From: Desmodus rotundus
Lineage: Eukaryota > Chordata > Mammalia > Chiroptera > Phyllostomidae
Assembly: GCF_022682495.2 (NCBI RefSeq)
Contig: NC_071389.1
Coordinates: 57,806,239-57,870,238, forward strand
DNA length: 64,000 nucleotides
Direction of reading: 5' to 3'
Below the pieces are notes generated by a model. It was given only the letters and a program-made list of their open reading frames with translations. It searched no databases and was not told the DNA's origin. Positions 12,440 to 25,415 of the stretch are shown piece after piece; the first letter of the stretch is position 1; each line of letters starts with the position of its first letter. The position numbers and the translations under genes are program-made.

Positions 12440-12930
12440 GTAAGTGTCTCTAAAATGTTTATGAGGATTTTGCTTGAATTCTTAATTGCTCAATTTTAAA
12501 CTGCCTTCAGCATTTAGCAATGGCACTTAAAGCTGGGAGTAGGCCTTTAAAAACAGTTTTGCTGTAGGCTCAGAAATACCTGGGAACAGGCAAGGCTGAG
12601 AAACGTGTGTTGAATCTATATTGACATTACTAGGATATTATTTCTTATAGACGTAGCCTCATTCTCTCAGCTCTGCTGGTCTTCTGCTGGTGAGTATATT
12701 GAATCCTCTACTGAACCAAAGCTCTTTGCACTAGAAATTAGAACTCATCTATAGAAGAAACAGAACATGTGAGGTTTGCTGTCAACATCATTTATTGTAC
12801 ATCTGTTCTTGTACCTACCAGCACCATCCCAATACTCTAAAACTGCCCGTCCCGATACCCTTAGAGACTCAGACTAGGAATTACAATTGCCCCTGCATTT
12901 CACTATTTCCCAAGGTCTTACTTTACCCTT
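12440..12930. other. unique sequence, nothing recognised
   Basis: No gene or repeat that I can name. Confidence 0.45.
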
Positions 12931-13290
12931 TTCCTTCTGTTTACTCACTGACACTTGAACAAGTATTATTGAGAACCTACTATATGGCAGGTACTGTATT
13001 TGTTGCTTAGGATATAAATACAAATAAAACACGATCACCAGTCTAGGAAATGAGAAGACTTTATAGACTGGGGATTACAATACAATATATTTAGGACAAT
13101 GATCTTGATACATTCCAAAAATAAAGTAAAAGTACAAAGGAAGAGTAGCGAGAGTGACCTGTAGAATCAAATTTCCTGGAAAAGGCTACATCTGAACCTA
13201 TTCTGAATAGTAAGTATTTAAGAAGAAAGGAAATTTCAGAGGCTATTACATGAGTACACACAGAGATTACACTGCGCACTGTGCAGGATG
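12931..13290 (-). mobile_element. LINE-2 fragment
   Basis: Opens with the inverted L2 3' end (a form of TATTGAGAACCTACTATATG near 12966-12985, then GGCAGGTACTG and a GGATATAAATACAAATAAAAC-like stretch). It continues into diverged antisense L2. No coding remnant survives. Confidence 0.75.
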
Positions 13291-14214
13291 CTAGGCACTT
13301 AAAAACGTGGAAACAGGAGGTGTTGGAGTTCCTGGTCTCACCTCCCTCCCTCCATCTAATCTGCTGCCAAGGCTTCCTATATGTCAATCCCAGTCAGTAG
13401 CCAAAGTTTATAGGAACCGGTCCATATAGGTTGGCCTTCCAGACTCATCAGTATGTGGGGATGGGGGGGTTATGGATCCAGAGGTGAAAATCCAAGGTAA
13501 TCGAGTCCACATCTTTGTCCCTAAGCCCTGATCTTTCCTCTTCCTGTCCTACAAACAAGGAATGCACAAAATCCTCCCAGCTATCTTATCAGGTTAGTCT
13601 GTCATGTTATCAACTGCGTCACACTGACACCTGAAATCTAAAGCATTAGCTAATATTTCTGTCTTATTTTTAAGGTAGCAAGGAAAAAATAGAAAGAACT
13701 AATTAAATAGCATATTTGTTTCAGTCACTGTCTTTGTAGTTGACCATTACGCAAATCTAAGTAGGTATCATGCCTGCCTTTGTCCTCCTCTAACTTAATA
13801 TTCCTTTTACTCTCCACCAGCACCTCAACTAGAAAGGTACTTTAGCTGGTGAAATGACTCAACTTTTGATTCCTGCAAATCCCAGATGTGTTTGTGGTCA
13901 TGCCTTCATTTTGTCTCTTTTTCTTACTGACCAGATTATTAGGTAATGTACTAAGAAGCCCCCCAGCGAATCCTTTGGATTTTGTGCTCTCTTGACTTAA
14001 GCTGCATAGAAGCAATGCCATTTTCAATTACCGTAAGATGAGAGTAGGCCTTTTTCCCTGCCTGTTTTCCAGTAGCCTGTGGCATCCAAAATGGCAATGG
14101 CGCGGTTTTAGCTTCCATTTTAATCAAACGAGGATTGTGCTCCGCCTGGAACACTCACGCCTTTAAGTGCATATAACATAAGTTTATCATGGAATGAAAG
14201 CAAAACATCCTCAT
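13291..14214. other. unique sequence, partly GC-richer
   Basis: No repeat recognised. The part at about 14030-14160 contains TCCAAAATGGCAATGGCGCG and other CpG-bearing words, which could mark a conserved element. Short minus-strand frames here have no recognisable product. Confidence 0.4.
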
Positions 14215-14600
14215 CCTAGTTTTCTCAGGCTACCCTAACGAAGGACCACAGATTGGATGTCTAAAATAACAGACACTTATTTTCTCACCATTATGAAGGC
14301 TGCAAGTCTGAGATCAGGGTGCTGGAATAGCCCGGTTCTACTAAGGGATCTCATCCTTGCTTGCAGATGTCTGCCTTCTAGCTGGGTGTTCACATGGCTT
14401 TTCTTTGGTACGTGCCCATGGAGAGAGAGAGAGAGGTCTCTTTCTCTTCATTACAAAGTCACGCATTCTATCATAATAGGACCCCACTATTTTTATTTCA
14501 TTTGGCCTTAATTACTTCCTAAACCCCTATGTCCAAATACAGTCATGCTGGGGGTTTCAGTTCTAACATATCAATTTAGGGGGGCACAAATTAGTATGTC
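14215..14600 (-). mobile_element. ERVL-MaLR LTR (MLT1/MST-like), second copy
   Basis: It has the same architecture as the copy at 972-1352 but more decayed. On the plus strand it has TTTCTCAGGCTACCCTAACG near the start, then TTATTTTCTCACCATTATGA, then GTTCACATGGCTTTTCTTTG, and ends with a TCTAACATATCAATTTAGGG-like stretch. It is therefore an LTR on the minus strand, about 385 bp, with no internal ERV sequence beside it. Confidence 0.85.
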
Positions 14601-14682
14601 ACCACTTAATCCAATTAGTAAGTATATTAGCAAAATAAGCCCCATTTTACCCCTACACATTGCTTCCTAGACCAGTGAATTC

Positions 14683-14910
14683 TTATTTACTTATTAATGT
14701 ACTTATTTATTTATTTAGAGGGAAAGGGAGGGAGAAAGAGTGGGAGAGAAAAATCTGTGTGCAAGAGAAACGTAATCAGTTGACCGTCACACATGCCCCA
14801 ACTGAGGGCCAGGTCCGCAAACCAGGCATGTTCGCTGACCAGGAATTGCACCTGCAACCCTTCGCTTTTGTGGGATGATGGCCAACCAACTGAGCTACGC
14901 TGGTCAGGGC
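14683..14910 (-). mobile_element. VES-type tRNA-derived bat SINE
   Basis: On the plus strand the copy starts with the A/T tail (TTATTTATTTATTTAGAG-like), then GGGAGGGAGAAAGAGTGGG, GACCAGGAATTGCACC and AACCAACTGAGCTACGCTGG, ending TCAGGGC. This is the reverse of the VES SINE head with its A-box region. Flanking words CTAGACCAGTGAATTC (left) and CTAGACTAGTGAATTC (right) form a 16-bp target duplication with one mismatch. The internal B-box is degraded. Confidence 0.92.
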
Positions 14911-14926
14911 TAGACTAGTGAATTCG

Positions 14927-17690
14927 GACTATGAGGAGAAAGGCCCCATTTATTTGCCCCCAGTTTCATACATGCACTATGTCCAATAGGAAAGCTCTCT
15001 AGCTTTGTAGGGCATTCTCTCTCAACTGTACCTTACCTGACCCTTCAACAGGTCATTCCAATCTTTAATAACGCATAATGATACTGGGAGTAGAACATAT
15101 GTGGTAGAACCTGTAAAGTTTGTGGGCATGAGTCATTGTTGTACTTACTTTGTTACAAAATGAGCTTTATTTGATTTTTTTACATCAACAGAGGTGACAG
15201 TGGGTAAATACCATGATTATAGCAAAATCATTCTTTAAGAGCACTTAAGGCAGCACTGACAAAAATCTGTTAAGGGAAAGTGTATATCACATGTGAAAAT
15301 ACATGGTGGGGCAGAAGGAAGTTTGCAATTACGAGTATGTGAAACAGAGTTTATTCTTAATTATTACCCATTACTTATTGTATCATTTTCCATACTCACA
15401 AGCCCCCAAATGTTGAGTGTGGTGACACTAATCTCTGAGATATCTCTAGTAATGCAGTATTGCTTGTGGAACATTTTAGGGAGATGGGATGTTCGGCAGC
15501 TTCTACTGGGATCTTTCTACCATAATAGTGCACGTTTTACACACTGGGGAACTGATGTGGGTATTTTGTTATGTATTACATAAACATACTTTCACTATTA
15601 ATTCTGGGACTAGAAAAATAATCACCATAAGCTTAACTTAGTCCAAGACTCTGTGTGTCTTCTGACCCCTATACGCCCCAAACGTGCCCGGTGTGTTTCA
15701 CGTCCCTGGGGAGTACCAATCTAGAAGCAGTGACCAAAACCCAAAGGCTGAGCTTTGCTCTTTCTCTTGTCCACACTTTCATAAATTGCTGCATTGCTGT
15801 AGGAGAGTGTGGAGGAAGATTCACTTGTGTTGCATTAAAAATGCTTCCTTAAAGTCCAGCCTTTCCCCATAAACAAATATGTTGAATTCTGTGAAATGGC
15901 TTAGATATAGAACTTGAGTAAGAGACCATAAATCCCTCATAACAATTGGAGTCAGTGTTCTTCTCACCACACTTACAATTTTCCCACTTAGATATTTCAA
16001 ACAGCATCTCAATAGCTTCCCCACCTATTTTATCCCTGGAAATTCTGTGATCAATTAGCTGTCATTTTTGTTTGGGGCAGTGCTCTGATTATAAACTCTC
16101 TCTGAAGTTTATTAGACAACCAGCCTTATTTTTGCTAACAGGTGAGCATCTCTACTGCTCCAGGATGCCAGGATTTCACTCCTCCCATTAAACCTGGAAA
16201 GCACAATTCCACAACAGCATCTCCCACCGTCATCTCCAGCCTACGGAAGGACAGCCTCCTCAGAATTTCTAAGAAGGCTTAGAGAAAAGTCTCCCCCCAC
16301 CTCCCCTAGAGTTCAAGCTAGGGTTGGTTAAACAGATTCCAGGTAATACATTCATTCCAACATTCTTTGAATTTTTGTATAACTTCCCTGAAAATTCCAG
16401 AACCTCATTTTATGACTTACAGGCTTGCTTTAGTTCAACATCCTAGCATACTATTAATGTTGACTTCCAGGGATTAAATCAACACGAACTATGAATGCTA
16501 AATGCATTCAGTTCAATAAACTCAATCTATAGTAGTTTTACATTTCATGCTGTTTGGCCTGACACCTTAGAATCTCTCTCATTCATACTCTTCAGACTTT
16601 TACTGAAACAATGTGGCAAGATTCCACAACTCCTTCAGTGGACAGTTACTTCTAGATTAGTATGCTTGTACTTCTTCATTTTAAACTGTTGGCATCTAGC
16701 TCTTCTCCCTATAAATGTAGACATTAAAGGACTGGCAGTTAGGCCTGAGAATAATTCATATTCCACTAAGATCCAAGTCTGCCAGCTTATGTAGCAGGAG
16801 GTACTCTCATTAACTAGAGTTTCAGGTGTTTTCAGGGACTCAGATTTCCTGGGTTTACCCGTTTCTTCTTCAGTGTGCCCATCCCATGACCCAGCCTTCG
16901 CTCTTTCACAGCCATGATCTTTTCTTAGCGTAGAGATCTGGCACACTTGCACATTCAACTAGTTCTGTAATTCTACTATAATTAAAGATAGGCCATGGGC
17001 TTGATCCTGCATCTATAGGAGATAAATCAATCCTTCAAAACTGGCCTTTTAAAATTTCCATCTGAACCCTGCACTTGGTTTCCAAGACAATTAATGTTTA
17101 ATTTTCTCGCTGTTGGCTCTCTAGGACCTTCTGAGGCTATATCCCATGTTACAATCTCCCTAATCCCTGTTCTCGCCACTGCTACTAAATGCCACAGACA
17201 CTTGATCACAAAAGCTTGCCTTGCGTTGGCACTTCCTCATGTTTCTCTGTTGATGATCATTTTGGGGAATTTACAATAGATGCTGACACTCATTATCATC
17301 CCCACCCTGCAAGAGGGATAACATGTGCTGCTAAAATATGTAAACCACCAAATCCCAGAATCTCAATTTTAAGGTTTCCTTCTTGGGAATACTGCTGGTA
17401 CCAATTACTCTTGTAGACAGAAAACAGATGGCACATCCTAACAGGATAATTAAGAAAAGGTTAATGTAGGCACCATTTTTGTTTTAAGCATACTACCAAG
17501 AGATCATGAAGCACCCAGGGCTAGCAGACTCTGGTAAGCTGCTACCATCTTTAGACTAAAGCTGCAGAAAAGGCCATCCAACAGGAGCACAATCCCTGCC
17601 GACCTGCGGAGTGGCATCAGGCAGCGAAGTGTTCTGACCTCTCTACACCTCACTGCCTTCTGCTGGCACCTCTTCAAGGCACACAGTCCA
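14927..17690. other. unique sequence, nothing firmly recognised
   Basis: About 2.8 kb without an identifiable gene or repeat. Several frames of 60-107 codons exist on both strands, overlap each other, and show no domain. Very old, unrecognisable repeat remnants are possible. Confidence 0.4.
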
Positions 17691-18030
17691 TGCCTCTTCT
17701 CCTTTGATGATTATTTTTGTAACTCTCTCTTCTCATACTTCACACGCATTCTCTCCCTTTTCCTCTCTGACCTCTTGACCTTTGATTTTACTGACAAAAC
17801 CACAGCAGTCAGGAGAGAATGTTTACAGATTCCCAACATCATAACAACATACTTCGCAGCTTCTGTGCCCACTCCTTATACCTCCACTTTTGTCCCCATA
17901 GATCAATATCCATGTTTCTGTGTAAGTCAGTCTTTTTACAGTTTCTGCACTAGCTGCCTTTCCTTTGCTCATACATTTCTCTCTGGCTATTCTAGTCCAT
18001 TTCTTCAACATCAACAATGTTTCTTTTTTT
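17691..18030. other. pyrimidine-rich block, possible old LINE remnant
   Basis: Plus-strand C/T-rich sequence resembling the general texture of LINE-2 coding remnants in this window, but without a phrase I can match. It is followed by a short T-run near 18024. Confidence 0.3.
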
Positions 18031-18416
18031 TAATTGTATCAGAGCTATCAACTCATTAACATACTGCTATTTTTCCTGTCATACATATTCTTTATTTAAA
18101 ATAATTAAACATAGTGATAAATTAAGTCCAAACAAAACTATAAAAACGTAAAATTCAAGTAACAAGCATTAAAATGTGGAATGATTTTTATTGATACTAT
18201 ATTTCTGTGCTATACTTAAAAGTAACAAATAAACCTCTTTGTCTACTGTGTCACTTACTGTCTGTTATTTTTTATGCTTTTGAGAAAAAGGGACTATAAT
18301 TTGATTCATCATTGTTATAATTATTCTCCTCTTTAAATTCAATTTAAAAAATTTTTATGACTACTTTATTTTCATGGACCAATCATTTAAAAAATAGGTA
18401 CAAAATTTAGAAACAG

Positions 18417-21270
18417 AAAAAAAAGAACAGGCTGGGCCAGATGGCAGTGGAGTAGGAGAATTTCTCTCACACCACCTCCCAGAACCAAGCTGAAAATAAA
18501 AGTAAAGAGGGGAATATCCACCCAAAATAACAACCGAAGACTACCTGCAGAGGAGATACTTAACCAAGGACAAGGAGAAACCACCCAAGACCAGCGGAAA
18601 GCGCAGGGATGCAAAAGGGACCAGCAGTGCCGTCACGGTGGGCGGGGGGCACCGGAGACAGCCCCACAGCCCTAGGAGCTCCCACTGCGGAGGAGTGACG
18701 CCTGTATCTCACACCAGCTTCCAAGAACCAAGTGCCAGTGTTGGGACCCCCTGCCCACACAGCATCCAGCAGTGAAAGGCCATGTTTTGTTTGTTTGCTT
18801 GTTTTTTGCCCACTGGAGAGAAATGGAGCCTGCTGGAGACAAAACCACGTTTTTTCTATTTTTTTCCCCTTCCTTTAGTTCTCAGGTGCCAATGCACAGG
18901 TTTCGTGTTCCCACTCACCCACCCTTGGGTCAGGTTAAGGGAGGGCAGCATGATCTGCAGTTGTGGGGAGAGTCTGGAGTGGCAGGCTTGGGGGAGAGGC
19001 ATGGGGGAATGGCTGCTGGAATCCCGGCACTGGATATAACACCGTACTGCAGCAGCCATTTTTCTGGAGAAGAGCAAGCCCCCCCCAGGGGAAAAACAAT
19101 TACCCCATCCTGTGGGAAAACCGCTCACCTCAGCCTCAGGAGGCCTCCTAGCCCAGTCCTCTGGAATCCCACTTGCCACACCCTTCAAAATCCTGCTTGC
19201 CTCACCCTGCATTCTTTTCTATTTTTTAATTTTTTTAGTTTTTAATATTTTTCTTTCTTATTTTCACCCAACCTACATCCTATCCCCTGCTGAGGACACA
19301 GCAACATAGGCAGAATGGGTGTTAGAATGACCATTTAGGGCATGGTCATTCCATATACTTTCCTAGGAACTAGACTAGCACTTCCCCTTCACCAGGGAGC
19401 CTAGGAACCTCTCCCAGCTCCTGGAAAACCCAAACTCTGGGCTCTGGAGGCTCCAACTGCTATTCTTCTAGGGTCTTCGACCTGCCAAGTTCAGGGAAGT
19501 AATCTGGGACAGACGCAGACTTGTGAATGCACACACCATCTTCCCTGATGTCTAAATCGCACCTCCCACAGGAGATACAGGGGCCCCACCCTCCTGATTC
19601 CAAGAAAAGCCCTCTGAGACACAGATGGCTCAGCCGCGAGACTAAGACTAATGGCAGGACCGCAGGCAGAGGCAGGTGGAGGCAGTAACTGTGATGCTTT
19701 CACCTGTTAGTTGACCTACCACTGGGCCTTGTGCTGATAAAAAGCCAGCAGAGCAGAACAATGAAGATCATCCCAGATGCAGTCAGGCCTGAAGGAGACA
19801 GCCACAGACTGTGGATCACTTAATAGCTTCAAACAGGCAACCTAGCGCTAGACTGAGATAGCATGTAACATTGACTACACCAGCTTCAGACAACACCAGA
19901 GTCATATCCAGAAGGAGAATGCAGAAGGCATGTACCAAACTCTGCTGAGACAAATTCCACTTCATTCTTTTTCATTATTTGTGTTATTTTTTCTTTCGCA
20001 CAGCTTTTTAACATTATTTCTTTTTCTCCATTTGTATTCCTATTCTTTTATTATTTTTTATTTCAAATCTCATATTTTAAACTTCCCCTTTGTTACTCCA
20101 TTTTTCCTTCTTCCTTCCCTTTCTTATTTTTGTTTTGATATTTTTCCTTCTTCAACCTTTTGTGGTGATTCCTCACATTAACGCTTACTCTTATTATTTC
20201 TTCTTCTCCTCTCCTCTCACAATCATTTTTCTTTCTCTTAGTCATCTCATATTCTTTTTTCTTATAATATTCTTATTCTCCTTCTGTCATCATTAATTAT
20301 TGCTTATTTGTCATTGATATTGCTGTTGTTGGGGGTATTTTTGCTTGTGTGGGTTTTGTTTTCTCTGTATTTTGATTTGGTCAGTCAGCTTCTGTACAAC
20401 AGTACACAAGACACAGTGAAGGCTGAGACTCTCAGTCAGCCAGCTGGAGGGGAAAACCCACCAACAAGTGTGCCAACAGCAATCAAAACCCAAATACAAC
20501 AAGAGAGCCCACATAAACTGCATGCACGCCATCCCTTGAGCATCAGCTCAGAAAATAAAAGAGAATGCACAACCGAGTCCCATAGGAGGCCACCCCATAT
20601 AGACAGCGAGTAAAAGCCAAGCAGCCTGAGATGCAGAAACACATAAAAAGAGTCACCTAAGATGGGAAGACAAAGAAATAACCCTTAATTGAAAGGAAAG
20701 GAGGAATCTGAAGAAAAATACATAAATGAAATGGAGGCAAACAATTTGTCAACGTAGAGTTTAAAGTAATGGTCATATGGATGCTCAAAAAACTTAATGG
20801 GAACTATGTCAGTATGAAAAAGGACATAGAATCCTTGAATAAGAACCAACTGGAGATGAAGAGTGCTACATCTGAAATGAAATATACACTGGAAGGAATT
20901 AAGAGCAGGCTGGATGAAGCAGAGGATCAAATCAGCAAGTTGGAAGACAAGGTAGAATAGAACACCCAGTCATAGCAACAAAACGAAAAAATGACTTAAA
21001 AAGAATGAGTATAGTTTAAATGAGCTTTGGGACAACGTGGAACATAACAATATTTGCATCATAGGGATACCAGAAGAAGAAGAAGAAAGGTGGGGAGTGT
21101 TTGAAAGAAGGTGAAGGGATAAGTCAAAGGACATACATGAAGGACCCACGGGCGTGAACTATGGTGTGGGGATTGATTATGGAAGTAGGGGAGGCGGGCT
21201 AGGGAGTAGAGTGAAGGGGGGAAAATTGGGACAACTATAATAGCATAAATGATAAAACATTTTTTAAATA
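18417..21270 (+). mobile_element. L1 with 5'UTR, partial ORF1 and 3' end; ORF2 absent
   Basis: The element opens like a full-length L1 5'UTR (GCCAGATGGCAGTGGAGTAG, 18436-18455) and runs through about 2.2 kb of 5'UTR, including a T/C-rich part at 19960-20300. ORF1 remnants follow. Residues such as GIKSRLDEAEDQISKLEDKVE-type coiled coil lie at 20769-20960, and an IIGIPEGEEE-like RRM motif is near 21055-21085. The sequence then passes directly, near 21090, to an L1 3' end with GGGACAACTATAATAGCAT (21228-21246). ORF2, normally about 3.8 kb, is missing. Flanks ATAGGTACAAAATTTAGAAA and ATAAGTACAAAATAAAAATA look like a target duplication. The 157-codon frame at 18772-19245 lies in the 5'UTR and is not considered a gene. 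Confidence 0.88.
20769..20960 (+). pseudogene. L1 ORF1p coiled-coil remnant
   Basis: A 63-codon frame encodes heptad-patterned sequence ending SRLDEAEDQISKLEDKVE, characteristic of the coiled-coil trimerisation domain of L1 ORF1p, an RNA-binding chaperone. The usual ORF1p is about 340 residues. Here stops interrupt the upstream part, and the RRM and C-terminal domain are broken or lost, so no functional protein is expected. Confidence 0.85.
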
Positions 21271-21399
21271 ATAAGTACAAAATAAAAATACAATAATAAA
21301 ATCATAATTAAATGAAAAAAATGTTCTTTATTGCTCTCCCTCACTCTTTAATCCTCTATCACATTTATTTTCTCCTTGTTAGGGGAAAACACAATTTGA

Positions 21400-22830
21400 T
21401 TTTAATACTGTTTTCTGAATCTATTCTACTATTATCCCCTGAACTCACTGAAATCTGGCTTTTTACCCTGAAGCTGCTCTTATTAAGGTCCATAATGACC
21501 CAACTCATTAAATCCAGTGGTTAAATTTCTGTAACTTTATTTGGCCCATCAGCAACAGCTAACAGAGTGGGTTACTCACTCCTTAAATACCTTAACTTGG
21601 CTACCAGGATATTGCACACTGTTAGTTTTCCACCTTCCCCTGTGGTCACTTCTTAGTATCCTTTGCTGCTTTCTCATATTCTCCCCAACCTCTTAATATG
21701 GAATTATACCAAGCTCAGTATTCTGCCCTCTTCTCTGTCATTGCTTGCCCCATTACTGATTGCATCTCATCTAATGGCTTTGAATACTATACGTTAATGA
21801 CTTCAAAAATCATACCATTAATACAGACCTCTCTGCTAAATACTAAATTTGTGTATCAACTGCCTTCATGACACCTCTACTGGAATGTTTCATGTCTTAA
21901 TCTTTCCCCCACATCTATTCTACTTACAGTTGTCCCCAGCTGAGTTAATGGCAACTTTCCAGTTGTTCAGCTAATAAAACTATAAAGGTATCCTAGACTT
22001 CTCTGCCAGTCTCTTATCCATAACACAAATACTTTTGGAGATCCTTTTAAATCATACCGGAATCCTATTCCTTCACCAATTATTGTAACCACTCTGTCTG
22101 GGCCACCATCATCTCTTACCTGGGTACTACAAAGTTCCTTTTGTCTTTACCCTTACTTGCCTAAAGACTTTATTTCAACAGAGCAGCCAGAATAGTGTAT
22201 TAAAATGCCTCCATTGGCTCCTCCTCTCACTAACAGTAAAGCCAGAAGTCCATATCATTGCTTAAAAAGCCCTTATGAATTGGATCCTCATTACCTTTTG
22301 ACTTTATCTTATTGTACTCTACCCCTCACTCACGCATCTATAGCCAAACTGTTTTCTTGTTATTTCTGGAATACACAAGTATGCTCTGCTCAGGGCATTA
22401 GCTTTAGTTTTCTCCTTTTCTAAAATACTCTTTCTCTAGACACTAATTTGTTCACTCTCTCACTTCATTCAAGTCCTGGCTCTAGTCTTATCTTTCCAAG
22501 GAGACTTATCCTGACCACTGTATTTAATATTCCATCCTCCCCCACCACTCACTCCTACCATTCTCAATTCACCTTACTTTGTTCTTTTTCTTTTTATTCC
22601 ATAACACTCGTCTTCTATCATACCATGTAATGTATATTACTTATCATTCTTTAATGAATTTGCATTGGCTTATGAAGTTCCCTATTTATTATCCATCTTC
22701 CTCTCCTAATATACAAATTCCATGAGGACTGTTATGTTTGATTTGTTCATTAATGTATCCTAAGCATCTGGCACATAGTAGGTACTCAATATGTAATGAA
22801 TAAATGAGTGAATGAATGAATGAATATAAA
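21400..22830 (+). mobile_element. LINE-2, ORF2 3' part and 3'UTR
   Basis: A long, old plus-strand copy. The RT-domain part includes ATGGCTTTGAATACTATACG (21774-21793), which corresponds to the L2 'cttyaaataccatctatatgc' region. Later parts include CCTCCATTGGCTCCTCCTCT, TAACAGTAAAGCCAGAAGTC and the terminal TCTGGCACATAGTAGGTACT (22769-22788), followed by a GAATGAATGAATG tail. No reading frame is intact. About 1.4 kb makes it one of the longer LINE-2 survivors. Confidence 0.9.
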
Positions 22831-23359
22831 ACTTAGAGCACAAAAGTCCAAACAACAGCAATACAAATAACAGTAAATGTCAGCTCTAGACCTAGGTCCT
22901 CCCCTACCACCTCATGTATCATCAGCATGGACAATTTCGTCTGCTTAAAGAAGTATCTACTAGGGCCAAGGAGAGGTCTATAACATCAAATTCCTCTTAG
23001 GACTTCCAGTTTGATTCTCAAAAATGCTGTGATGGTATTTTAAGCCTTAATTTATACTTAACTCAACCAGGGGGAAAAAATGGGACAAAAATTGAAGGTG
23101 GTAGATGTCTTCATCAACTAGACTTGAAGGTATAATTAAAATTCTTGTAAATAGTTCATTTTTTGCTATTGGTTTTGATCATAAATATCCATGTAAAATT
23201 TTCTTAATGGGAGAGTTGAGTAATGTGATTCTTTTTAAGGTTAATCTACAAAAGCTGCATTAAATTGCAACTCCCAATGGAGCAGATTCGACTACTTACT
23301 AATGTGAAAAGCTTTAGGAAACAAAACTAAGCAACTTAGTAGGTTGTGTTGGGAATCTG
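22831..23359. other. unique sequence, nothing recognised
   Basis: No gene or repeat that I can name. Confidence 0.45.
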
Positions 23360-23935
23360 AAACATACATTGCTCTGTCTGATCATTTCCCTTGCCAAATC
23401 TTTAAAGAACTTCTACTAGCTTGTAGTGTAAAGTTCAACTTTACTGACATGTTTTACTGAACCTTAGTTTTGCCCTTGCCAACATTCCCCACCTCATCTC
23501 CTGTTTCCTTCCTCCCTTCCTTTGCTCCAGCGATAAGAATAACCTGCTGAATAACATGCTCTTTCTTGCCTTCCAGGCCTTCAAGTACTACTACGTGTGC
23601 TAGGGATGTTCCTGCCACATTCTTTGTTTAGTGAACTCTTACATATCCTTTTCATATTAACCCCAAAGAGTTCTTTTTTAGGAAAGCCTGTTCTGATACA
23701 CAGATAAGGTAAGATCCCCTGTTACATTCTCCTGTTTTTATAACATTTTATATATTTTGAAAGTACATATTTATTTGTGTGATTCTTGTCTTAGTTTTTT
23801 TTTCTCCTCCCAAAAACTAGACCCTAGGTTTTATGGTCATATAACCATATTTATTTTTTATCACTGTTTTCCTTTTTCTTAACACATACTAGGCCCACAC
23901 TACATATTAACAGAAATGATGAATAAACATTGTAA
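23360..23935 (+). mobile_element. LINE-2 3' fragment
   Basis: Diverged plus-strand L2, with a TTGCCTTCCAGGCCTTCAAG segment, a GGAAAGCCTGTTCTGATACA segment and the closing ATGATGAATAAACATTGTAA. It is 3'UTR and distal ORF2 texture without a frame. It lies about 0.5 kb from the copy at 21400-22830 and may be a separate insertion or an offset piece. Confidence 0.7.
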
Positions 23936-25199
23936 TTAGGTAACTGATTCCCTTACTCCACCTTCTGACTATGTTAGGTTCCCCTATTATAATCTGCACT
24001 GTTACTCTATTTTTTTACTTTATAGCAATTGCCTGCACACACAGACACGCAGAAACTAAGAACAACATGAAGGGGGGGGGGAAGCATACCTCACTTCTTC
24101 ACTATGATACTGGTAAAGCCCGTCGTGTTGCTTCGCACATAATACACTCGGAGCATGTAGGTATTAACTGAAAGTTTTCATTCATTTGTTTCAATGCTTC
24201 CCTCTTAAGCCAACAAATGTTTCTTCCTATAAATGTGTTTCAGGAAAATCTTTAGCCAGTTACATTTTAGAGTAGTTACTGAATCTAAAAGATAGAGTCA
24301 GTACCCAAGTTATGCCAAAGGGAGTTTTATTAATGAATTAAGTAAAGCTGACATAATGGAAAAGGGAAAATTAGTCTAAAATTCTATATTCCATCAGTCC
24401 TCAGTATGTTAGTCCTAGAAAGATTGAATTTGGGCAAGGCTATAATAACCGATTGAAATATAATGTAGCTTTTTCTGTAAGACCCGCCCTCCCACTTCCT
24501 ACTAGATTAGATGATATTTCTAAAATACAAATTACAACAGTGTGAAAATCAAAACAACCTGTGAACTATTCTTAGGCTTTATCCCATGTTAGTATGTGGT
24601 CCTCACCTGTGCCTTTTGTTACTCTATGATCTAATGATCACTGGAGCAAGATGCTGACTTGAGATTGGATAGTTTCGGGAATTCTGTGATCAAGTTGTTA
24701 AACCATTAGCAGTTTTAAGGATGCATTGTGAAAATGTCTTGATAATACTTTGAAATTACATTGTGATGTCTACACAACAGAGTTAAATGCCATATGAATA
24801 GGCACCTAGTATGTTTTCTTTGTCTTTTTATTCCCATATATGATCACATTTTTTGAACATGATATATTTCAGTAACTACTTTAAAATTAATGGAAAAAAT
24901 GTGCATCTTTGGGTTATACCACAATGTAACTCATGGATCATAACACAACAACCCCAAAATATTGTAGTTCTCAAATAATTGTATGGTATCTAAATTTTGA
25001 TCTAATTATTTTAAGACTTGAGAAGATAAATAAAAGTCTCACAATATTAACACATCTTAAGTTTCAATGGTGATATACATCAAAGAGATATGGAAAATAA
25101 AATTATCGACTATAAAGAATGATCTCACCTTGTAATAGGCACAGCCTATTTAAAGTACAGCATCTTTTTTACAATATACTAAACTTCTCCATTGTAATT
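23936..25199. other. unique AT-rich sequence
   Basis: No gene or named repeat. A 10-base G-run lies near 24072-24081 (AAGGGGGGGGGG). Nothing else stands out. Confidence 0.45.
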
Positions 25200-25415
25200 T
25201 TAAAAAATATTTTACTTATTTATTTTACAGAGACAACAATGGAAAGAGAGAGAAATATTGATATGTAAGAGAAACATCAATCAGTTGCCTCTTGCATGAA
25301 CCCTATCTGGGGACCAGGCTTGCACCCCGGGCATGTGCCCTGACCAGGAATTGAACTGATGACCTTTTCCTTTGTGGGACAACGCCCAACCAACTGAGCT
25401 ATGAGGTTGAGGGCC
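25200..25415 (-). mobile_element. VES-type tRNA-derived bat SINE
   Basis: On the plus strand: A/T tail, a GAAAGAGAGAGAAATATTGA stretch, CATGTGCCCTGACCAGGAAT (25333-25352), and CCAACCAACTGAGCTATGAG near the head. Flanks CTCCATTGTAATTTT (left) and CTCCCTTGTAATTTTT (right) are an imperfect target duplication. It is a decayed copy on the minus strand. Confidence 0.92.

Noticed and set aside
14683..14910. A tRNA gene suggested by the A-box-like head of the SINE
   Set aside because: It is the tRNA-derived head of a VES SINE with a degraded B-box and no tRNA cloverleaf that I can fold.
18772..19245. The longest open frame in the window (157 codons, plus strand)
   Set aside because: It lies wholly in the L1 5'UTR upstream of ORF1, overlaps frames in the other phases and strand, and has no recognisable domain.
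19930..20300. Pyrimidine-rich tract as a regulatory or splice-related element
   Set aside because: It lies within the L1 5'UTR and is accounted for by that element.
24060..24085. G-run as a G-quadruplex
   Set aside because: It is a single homopolymer run of G without the four spaced G-tracts needed, more simply a slippage-prone homopolymer.
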